The notes below the pieces were generated by a model. The model worked only from the letters and a program-made list of their open reading frames with translations, had not been told where the DNA came from and did not search any database. Below are positions 56,770-64,000 of a stretch of 64,000 bases of DNA, in pieces. This DNA comes from Pisaster brevispinus. Lineage: Eukaryota; Echinodermata; Asteroidea; Forcipulatida; Asteriidae. Each line of letters starts with the position of its first letter. Position 1 is the first letter of the stretch. The translations under genes were made by a program, and so were the position numbers. Location of the stretch: positions 11,110,768-11,174,767 of the forward strand of contig JAMKCF010000018.1 in the NCBI GenBank assembly GCA_023634235.1. The letters run 5' to 3'.

Positions 56770-56905
56770 ATGACACACGGGTCAACGTCCCATCCGAAGG
56801 ACAAATCAATTATGGTTAAGTGTCTTGCTGAAGGACACAATTGCCATGACTCGGACCCGAACCCACAACACCGTAACTTGAGTCCGTTGAAAAGACCGCT
56901 GCGGA
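56770..56905 (-). mobile_element. tRNA-SINE fragment
   Basis: The minus strand has GTGTTGTGGGTTCGGGTCCG, a B-box-like core, next to GTGTCCTTCAGCAAGACACT, as in families B and C. The head is degraded towards 56,905. Confidence 0.55.
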
Positions 56906-56909
56906 TTTA

Positions 56910-57300
56910 ACAAATCAACCAAACACTATACCACAACCGTTCACAACTTTTGAGCCATGACAAAATTAAAACTAAGAATCAGGGTCGAGTTTTTACTTAG
57001 ACGTAAGAACACCTTTAACATAATAGTAAAGCGCACATTTTAGGTATCACATTTTTTACAACGTAGTCATGTCGGTTGTTGTAGGCGGGGGGGGGGGGGG
57101 GTTCAAAACGCCCCACACACAAACGCAACAGCATAGGAATTACCAACATCGTCACCAAGCTTGTTAAGAGAAAAAATAAACAAAAGTACCACAAAACCTT
57201 GGCCCTAACCAGACTGATCAATACAAACAAAGTAAAGCGGTCCAACACGCAAGCGGATCAGGTCGGGACGGCTTTAGCCAGTCTAACCGCATAGAAGGGC
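56910..57300. other. Unassigned, with G15 run
   Basis: A G15 tract sits at 57,087-57,101. Nothing else is supported. Confidence 0.5.
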
Positions 57301-57307
57301 AGCTTGA

Positions 57308-57885
57308 AGGAAGGGTATACCTCATGTATAATCACTCAACAAATTATTGACCATAACAACTTATTTGGTAAAGAGCACTGGGGAGAGATATTTGAAGCAT
57401 ACACATTGTTCGAAACAAACTCCTTTTGAAGTAATGTAATTTTAGAGCAAGAGGTAAATTTTCATCCGACAATCTGAATAGGAAGGCTTTCTCAGGCATC
57501 TGCGTAACGACCCCTTTGAAGTTATGTACCTTTTGAGAGAAAGAGGTAGTTTTTACACAAAACAATTTGAATTTGAGAAAGGCTTCAGGCATAAAACCTT
57601 TCTCTGGCATCTGAGAAACGACCCCTTTGAAGTTATTTACTTTGAGAGAAAGAGGTCAATTTCTACACAAAACTACTTAAGGGCTTTCTCATGCATCTAC
57701 AAGCACACAATTCTATTGCAACAAGGACGTTTTTTTCTTACTTTATTTGTGTTGCACCTTCGATGACCATTGTAAGCCAACATTTTTACAGATTTGTTAT
57801 TTTATGCATATACTGGGATACACCAAGTGAGGATACTTGCCTTTGACAAGTACCAAAAGTACACCCTGCCTTTAATGGGCCTACG
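57308..57885 (+). mobile_element. MITE family D, enlarged by internal triplication
   Basis: Normal ends (GAAGGGTATACCTCATG / AGTACACCCTGCCTTTAAT) enclose three tandem units starting GAAACAAACTCCTTTTGAAG (57,412), GACCCCTTTGAAGTTATG (57,509) and GACCCCTTTGAAGTTATT (57,620). Each has the AGAGAAAGAGGT and GGCTTTCTC...GCATCT blocks. Other copies carry one unit. Confidence 0.85.
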
Positions 57886-57889
57886 TTTA

Positions 57890-59240
57890 AGAAAACAAAT
57901 TTAAAGGTACAGTCAAATTCCTTCAACACAATTCCATACAATATCCAGAGAAGTTCAACTGAGTGTTAACCTGTATTTTGATTTACGAACGCATAACCTG
58001 TCTCTGTACAGTTCCACCTTTTCTGGATTTATTTTTCCGGAATCTTTGATCAAAGTAGCTGTAAGAGTGACTTAGTCGACACTAGACCCACATCAAATGG
58101 CTTGATATAAAGCTGGATGCAAGGCAGATGGAAGCATGACTTTAGGGAAACAAGTTAAAATTAGTCTGCACTGTTTCGGGGTTAACTTTATGTATTTACT
58201 CTGCATACGTATGAGGTCCCTAGGCCGTCATAGATTGGAAAATGTTGATTGAAATTCATAAAAAAATAAATAGTTGATGTTATGCGAAGAGCGATTTCAA
58301 GATGAACTTCTCTTTACATATAAACATATACAATGTTAATATTTGACATTTAAGTGCATATCCTTGCAGTTGTAACCAATACATGTTTTACAAGGTAGGC
58401 AATGAAACAAGTATGGAAGCATCGTCTAGAAACAGGGGCTTGTGGCGCGATGCCTGATGGACAGACAAATAGAACGCACACAGGAACAAGAACGTACCAT
58501 TACTGTACACCCCTTGAGACAGCATACCAGCTAACAAGCTAACAATTGTTGTGTACCAGCACAATATTGTTTTTAGCATCATTGCGAAGTAAGTTACTCC
58601 GCTTTTGAAAAATTATTAAAAACTAGAACTTAAACGACACCTTAACGGATGTATATGCTGCAATCACGAAATGGTAAAGCCTTTGTTAGTATTATACAAA
58701 GACTTTATAAACCAACTCTACGTGAATCTTGCGTTGACAAAACTAATCTTAGTTCCATCTTGTATTTGACAAGGGGCTTAGATTTCAATCATTAACTTTC
58801 AATTTGTTATTCATAATATGTCTGTAGTACTGAAACAAATTGCACCTTAAAACCAATGGTGTACTCTTCACATATATACATTATTTATTTGTGTGCATGG
58901 CCACTCTGCACGTACACAGTGCTTGGACTGTGTAGTAATCTCTCGCGGGTAGCCGTATCAATTCCAAGGAGGTAGCCATCCGTGAGTTAGACCAAGAATG
59001 AATAAATCCATAATACCTTATAAGATTGAATCAAGTTGAAGGTCATTATCATTGTAGCCTTGACAATCAGATGGATTGTAAATCAGATGATTGTGTATGG
59101 CAAGTGAGGTAAATGTACACGTCGAATATCAAGCGGAGTGACGTGGTTGCTAGTAGCAAGTGTCCGGTGTTACAATTCAAAAGGTAAATGTTGTTGATAT
59201 TTACCTTTTTTATTTTATTGTATTTATTTTTGAATCAAAT
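57890..59240. other. Unassigned sequence
   Basis: No repeat family or exon is supported. Confidence 0.45.
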
Positions 59241-59249
59241 ATCGCTCCG

Positions 59250-59578
59250 CATTTCAAGGCCGGGCGGCTACTTCACGGCGAGGGCTACACTTAACTGGTT
59301 TAGGTTGTCAACCCAAATCGACTTTCACCAGTATGTTGCCACCTATACTCCTAGTGGTGAAACAGGGTTACCCCCTTCACAGTCCGTAAGGATGTAGGCA
59401 AGGGTATCATCCACTAGGAGCCTGGCTGGTAGACCAGAATGCACTACCTTCCCTCTTTTCTACTAAACAATTCTAGTTAAATTCCTAGCTCAAGGGCACG
59501 AGTTTCGTGACCGGGATTCTGCCGCTGACACCAGAGCTTGAGCCCGGTGAACTAGACTGTTCGGCCACGACACGCCAT
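59250..59578 (-). mobile_element. tRNA-derived SINE, family B
   Basis: Minus-strand copy with AACCCAAATCGACTTTCACC, ACTCCTAGTGGTGAAACAGG and the head end CCGAACAGTCTAGTTCACCG on the minus strand. The B box is damaged (GAATCCCGGTCACGAAACTC). Confidence 0.82.
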
Positions 59579-59584
59579 AAAAAC

Positions 59585-60090
59585 AGTACAGCCATTCTGT
59601 TGGCCTCTTTTATTTAATGAAGCATACTCATACCGACGCGTCAAGGGTTAAAGTAGTCAGAAACTGATTTTGAAAAAATCCCTTATATGATCGAATTTGA
59701 ATCGAAATATTTGACCTTCGTTTTTAATGATACAATTGTTTCAAAGATGAAACCACAAGCCTTCTTTGTAAAAGTATAAAAAAAACAACACCTTATTCAA
59801 CGTTTAGTTACGCATTATCAAGACCTTGCTTCTAGCCTTTAGTTAATTAGAAAGATGAAGTGCTGCATGTAGCATTGAACATGATAAGTGAATGTCCGAC
59901 TGAGGCCATCCGGTGTTTGGTTTTGTCTAGAAGGCTTTGAGGATTCACATTGTTTCTGGTTACCAGTCTATTTTGTTGCCTTGATGATGCCAAATGCTCT
60001 CCTGAACACGGCACACTTTTACCCATAACGTGCGCGACTTGAATTGTTTCTACATGACTGCAGGCAATGTGAGATAATGTGTTGTAGACC
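59585..60090. other. Unassigned sequence
   Basis: No feature is supported. Confidence 0.45.
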
Positions 60091-60095
60091 CCCGG

Positions 60096-60672
60096 CATTG
60101 GCTTGTAGTGGCTGAGCGGATTAACAGCACCGGACTATAGCTCAAGGTCCAATTTCATGGAGCTGCTTAAGCAAAAAAAAAAATAGCTAAGCGCAAGAAA
60201 ATTATGCTTACCATAATAAGGTTACCAGCCAAACTACCTTGTCACATGTGCAACTTGTGACTGCTATCTGCACAGTTAGCCTATGCTTAGCTTAATTTTG
60301 TTGTTGCTTAAGCAGGTCTATGAAATTGGGTCATGGTGTTTCTGATCAGCAGAGTGTGGGCTTGAGTCCCGGTCTTGACACTTGTCCTTAAGCAAGACCA
60401 CTTAACCATTATTGCTTCGTCATTCGTCCTTTTTTGCGTGAATGTAGTGCTGTAGGCCCCGCGTTTTGTGCATTATGCACGTTAAAGAACCAAGTTACAC
60501 TTATATCGCAAAGAGAAGGGGTTTGCCCCAGTGTTTCCGGCAGTGGCTGCTGAAAGCGCCAAAGCACCTTGTAAAACAAAGCAAAACAAAGTAAAACCTT
60601 AAAATGTTTATGTTTGTTCAAGCGCCTTTAGTACCTTATTGGTAGAAACGTGCGCTTATAAAGCTATTATTA
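60096..60672 (+). mobile_element. tRNA-derived SINE, family C, interrupted
   Basis: The head begins GTAGTGGCTGAGCGGATTAA (A box) and breaks at AGCTCA (60,144). It resumes at GGTGTTTCTGATCAGCAGAG, the B box GGGCTTGAGTCCC and the body AGAGAAGGGGTTTGCCCCAG, ending with an ATTATTATT tail near 60,672. Removing the nested MITE restores the order seen at 2.3 kb. Confidence 0.85.
60145..60332. mobile_element. MITE family J nested in SINE C
   Basis: The ends are GGTCCAATTTCATGGAGCTG and, inverted on the right, GACCCAATTTCATAGACCTG. Both continue CTTAAGCA. TCA occurs on both sides as a possible 3-bp target duplication. It splits the SINE head between A and B boxes and is younger than the SINE. Confidence 0.8.
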
Positions 60673-60686
60673 TTAGAACACTTTTG

Positions 60687-60886
60687 TACACTGCTAAAAG
60701 TGTGTGAAAATTTACACCATGAGTTTGTTCACCTACAGACACCGAAAAAGAATCAAAATTTACACCAGAACAATTACAATGGTGTTACTTAAACACTGTA
60801 TGATGTTAAATATGATTCTCACCTCGGTATTCATATGTGACAACACCTATGGTGTCAATTGTAACACCCGGTGTCTGCAGTGTAAC
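60687..60886. mobile_element. MITE family E
   Basis: TACACTGCTAAAAGTGTG at the left. GTGACAACACCTATGGTGTC, AATTGTAACACCCGGTG and TCTGCAGTGTAA at the right. The left arm has drifted. Confidence 0.82.
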
Positions 60887-60889
60887 TTT

Positions 60890-61450
60890 AAACTAACCAT
60901 TACTAAACGAGGATTGGTTTTTGTATCTGAAGGAAAATCGTAAAATAGCTGCAGGCTATCAAATGCTGGAATATTGTTTATCATAAATATTGGGAAGAAA
61001 AACGGACAGTTCGTCTTTAAGAGTTTAAAAGTCCATCAGAGACTCATATAATTGCCCATGGGACTGCTGTGGGCTACTTATGATGAGAGACACGTACTTA
61101 GATTGCAACAAGGTAGTGGCTACGTTTCTGAGTACCCCCCCCCTTGATGTTCTGTCTGTTTTTCACATTTTTGTTTACCCCAAGCTTACTACAGCCTTGT
61201 TTCCACAGAAAGGGGTAAAAATATAGAACAGGAAGAACATTGACTTGCTGCTTGTTAACAAATTGTACCCCCAGTAAGTTTGCAATTCATCTGATCTCTT
61301 CGTATTGAGAATAAATTCCCCAGTTTGGAGATTTTATTAAATTATACAAAGAGTGATTGACAGCTTAAGGGATGAAATGTTGACGGATGCAAAAATCCCG
61401 TTTTTTAAACGAATCCATCAGTGGTTATCGCAGTGTGGAGTGGGTTGACC
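60890..61450. other. Unassigned sequence with C10 tract
   Basis: A C10 tract sits at 61,135-61,144. No exon is supported. Confidence 0.45.
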
Positions 61451-61453
61451 TAG

Positions 61454-61635
61454 GCCTGATTACATACAGCTGCACAACATACTAGCACAACAAAATTATG
61501 CTTACCAGAAAAAGGTTTCAAGCTAACATACATTTCACACGTAGCATAATGTGACTGGTATCCTGCGTATTGCTGCTTAACAGACATTTTTAGGCAATGT
61601 TTTCTGCTTAAGCAGCTATATAAAATTTTGCCCTT
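61454..61635. mobile_element. MITE family J, diverged copy
   Basis: ACAGCTGCACAACATAC and AAATTATGCTTACC on the left. TATTGCTGCTTAACAGAC and CTGCTTAAGCAGCTATATAA, AATTTTGCCC on the right. Confidence 0.65.
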
Positions 61636-61806
61636 TTATTATTTGGATTTGCCTCCAATGTAATGTAAATAACAAGTAGAAGATTGTACATAATTTTGTG
61701 TTGGTGGCGAATACAAATTGAATCATTTTGTCGTAGGTTTAGCTTGTTTATTTGATTGAATGTAGACAGTGCAAATCTTTACTGATCGCAATGAACAGCG
61801 TAGCTA

Positions 61807-62034
61807 CACTCTAAAATTGACCCCAATCAGGGTCCTATGGGGCTGGACCTAATTGTCGGCCAATATGACCCTAAATTTGTGTCAAAACGACCTAGAAATT
61901 GGTCAGATTAACGCAGAATCCGGTTAAAAACTTGTCATTTTTTGACCAGTTTCCAGGTCAGCTTGACCCAGAAATGGTTTATGTCTCATGGGACTCGGAA
62001 TCCGGCTCGATTCTGACCCGAAAGGTTTTAAGGT
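61807..62034. mobile_element. Palindromic MITE family F, full copy
   Basis: Starts CACTCTAAAATTGACCCC. The core TTTTTTGACCAGTTTCCAGG is shared with the copy at 22.7 kb. The right end is GACTCGGAATCCGGCTCG, ATTCTGACCCG. Confidence 0.82.
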
Positions 62035-62204
62035 ACAGGAGGGTCGGGACCTGTTCAGTGGCAGAGGGTGGGTTGGGGTAGGGCTGATTTTTGTCAGCGG
62101 AATTTGGTTGACATGTTTCCTTTAATACAGTTATTGCAAACGTTTTTAGGCTGTTTTGACTAATTGCATATATAAGCTTACATCTCAAAAGCTTTAAGCG
62201 ACGC

Positions 62205-62405
62205 ATTGCAATCGTGTGACTCCACAAAATGGCGGACCATGTTAGTTCACGAACAAGGAAAAGGGAAACCACACATTGTTATTATTTTTACGGAACATTA
62301 TTATACTTTTCAAACACCTTTCAAACTATTAATTATTCATTTCATAAAACGCTTTTTATATTGTAGCCAATAGCACACATCCCAAGGCAATGTGTTCCTT
62401 TTAAC
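62205..62405 (-). mobile_element. MITE family G half-element
   Basis: GACTCCACAAAATGGCGGAC, ATGTTAGTTCACGAAC, GGGAAACCACAC, then TTCATTTCATAAAACGC and CCCAAGGCAATGTGTTCC. This is the same order as the copy at 18.9 kb read from the other strand. Confidence 0.75.
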
Positions 62406-62487
62406 GGAATACGAATTGTTCTTCTTCAGTTAAGTTAAAGAGGACACTGGGAAGTCGGAGGGGATGGGGCACGTTCCCCATGCAGCG

Positions 62488-62498
62488 CCCCCCCCCCC
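62488..62498. repeat. Poly-C tract (C11)
   Basis: Eleven C followed by ACCCC. Confidence 0.95.
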
Positions 62499-62617
62499 AC
62501 CCCAAGGCCACGCACTGGCACTGAATATAAATCGTACATTTCAAAGCACAAATACATTAATAGCTTTAAGGGCTATACATGTTTACATGATATTGTATAC
62601 TGTTCATATTCAAAGAG

Positions 62618-62690
62618 CCCCCCCCCCCAAAAAAAAAAAAAAGAAAAAAAAAAAAAAAAAGAAGAAAAAAAAAAAAAAAAAAAAAAAAAG
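62618..62690. repeat. C11 followed by long A-rich tract
   Basis: Eleven C then about sixty bases of A broken only by single G. The longest example of the C-then-A junction. Confidence 0.95.
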
Positions 62691-62759
62691 AGAGGTATTT
62701 ATTGGTAAATTATATTTTCCCGGAATTAAAGTGTTTCGTATGCAAAGCACATGTGAATA

Positions 62760-63670
62760 ATTGAGCGTATAGAGCTGCATAGTTTACTATAGGAGACATT
62801 TAACAGACACCTGCTGCATAACCCTGAAGGCATTTCATGCTCAAACCCACCTCGTCCCCTTTTGTCTCTTTCTTTCTCTCGATGTTCCTTGGATCTTCCT
62901 TTGAAATCATCAATTGTTGCTCCGTGAAGCCGGTCATTCAACATCCTCAGTAAAATGACGAGAGAACAAGTGTTATTGAGAGTTTATGATGTAAATGGTT
63001 TTTTACCCATTCATAGTTGCTAGTTAGTAACATTATTTAGGTTTTAATGTGTAACAAATTATTTGTCTATGTCATTTTAGCTTCAACTCGATGACTCGTT
63101 GCCATTTTGTTTCGGATCAACGGTTATTTTATGGGTTCCTTGTCAATAGTATAGACAAATCCATCAAGCAGAACTGACTGATTCAAATAAAGTGTACATT
63201 TTTGAACGTGAATGGAACAATGCGATTGAAAAAGACCTCGTTGCAAATTGATTGCATCACATTGTAATTATCATTTCCAGGTTTGCGTCAAAAGCATGTT
63301 CTGAATCGAACGCCATTGTTATATGAGCCCGGTTGGGACCCACAAAATAACTGTGACCATCTTTGCTTTCATCGCTTGTAAATTAAAAACATATCAGAGA
63401 CGGAGCACTAGACCTTATTACATTAGTTCATATCTGACTTTTATCAGAGTAGATTCAGTGCAGCCTTTAGCTGCCTTCAAGCTGAGAATTTACTTGAACA
63501 TGTGTTTATAATGGTGCTTTCGTTTGTGTCTCTTGTGTAATTTTGAAAAACATTGTCAGGCTTCGTAAACAGAGTTGTTTTATTAATATAATTGGTTCAC
63601 TTCACCGTGCACCATTACACAAGAAAACAAGAAGGAAGAAGAAGAAAACAGACAAACACACACAAACCCA
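62760..63670. other. Unassigned sequence
   Basis: No repeat family or splice-bounded frame was found. Confidence 0.45.
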
Positions 63671-63674
63671 CCCC

Positions 63675-63758
63675 AAATAAACAAACAAACAAACAAACAA
63701 ACAAACAAACAAACAAACAAACAAACAAACAAACAAACAAACAAACAAACAAACAAAC
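63675..63758. repeat. (AAAC)n microsatellite, about 20 units
   Basis: Nearly pure CAAA units over some 80 bp. The repetitive TNKQ or FVCL frames it creates are artefacts. Confidence 0.97.
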
Positions 63759-63822
63759 ACAAATCTATACAAGCGTTTTTGAAAGTTTTTGAAAATTTTA
63801 GACTGTTCCCTATCAATACGAA

Positions 63823-63831
63823 GGGGGGGGG
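63823..63831. repeat. Poly-G tract (G9)
   Basis: Nine G followed by TGGTAGGGG. Confidence 0.95.
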
Positions 63832-64000
63832 TGGTAGGGGTCATTGTGCCCTCGCTTTATTTTTGCTTCTAACTTTTGAAAGCTGCAAAGGATCACCACC
63901 AATTTTTGACTTTTTCTGATTTTATTGAGGATATTATTGTGGAAAACTTTTTTTTCCGAGAATAAGCTGTTGGGTTTAGATTGGGTTTTCATACTCGGGG

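Noticed and set aside
63583..63844. Frames with FVCL or TNKQ tandem repeats
   Set aside because: Produced by the (AAAC)n microsatellite.
63975..64000. Another family A SINE start at the right window edge (GATTGGGTTTTCA)
   Set aside because: Only about 13 bases match and the tRNA-like head is absent.
1..64000. CRISPR array
   Set aside because: Tandem repeats are micro- or minisatellites without unique spacers of constant length, and the DNA is eukaryotic in character.

Overview
This is AT-rich metazoan DNA and it contains no complete gene. I see no bacterial-style operon, no rRNA and no convincing functional tRNA gene. Coding signal is limited to short exon-like blocks bounded by GT-AG splice motifs, lying between many families of short non-autonomous transposable elements. 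The mix of elements is what one expects of a marine invertebrate deuterostome: tRNA-derived SINEs, palindromic MITEs of 150-600 bp, rotted non-LTR retrotransposons, long A/T microsatellites and many long G or C homopolymers. An echinoderm such as a sea star is my best guess. That is inference, because no single sequence here fixes the taxon.

Layout. 0-7.5 kb: a SINE cut by the window edge, a second SINE type (2.3-2.6 kb), a possible TATA promoter (3.6 kb), a possible minus-strand exon (3.96-4.11 kb), a 55-bp minisatellite (4.6-4.9 kb), a CAG array with higher-order structure beside a palindromic element (5.6-6.1 kb), and the 3' end of a LINE (6.5-7.5 kb). 7.5-24 kb: intergenic or intronic sequence carrying many MITEs. 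One is a 242-bp element flanked by TA with near-perfect ends (20.67-20.91 kb) and another ends in a 21-bp hairpin (18.9-19.1 kb). 24-28 kb: more MITEs, a SINE, a decayed cysteine-rich reading frame (25.1-25.5 kb) and a piggyBac-like non-autonomous element inserted in a MITE at TTAA (26.95-27.37 kb). 28-35.6 kb: mostly unassigned, with two phase-compatible minus-strand exon candidates (31.3-31.6 kb), a possible pogo-like terminus (34.5 kb) and a second LINE 3' end (35.1-35.5 kb). 36-38 kb: a direct duplication enclosing an inverted copy of sequence from 33.1 kb. 38-50 kb: low-complexity tracts, SINEs and further MITEs. 50-55 kb: possible exons of a coiled-coil gene, with a degenerate telomere-like minisatellite in its last intron. 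55-64 kb: SINEs, MITEs, a MITE nested in a SINE, and simple repeats.

The window is best read as a record of transposition. At least seven MITE families recur here: one has nine copies, others have six, five or three. Two nested insertions give relative ages. The most unusual structure is at 33.1/36.9 kb, where a local replication template switch explains both the duplication and the inverted insert. No multi-gene pathway can be read from this window.
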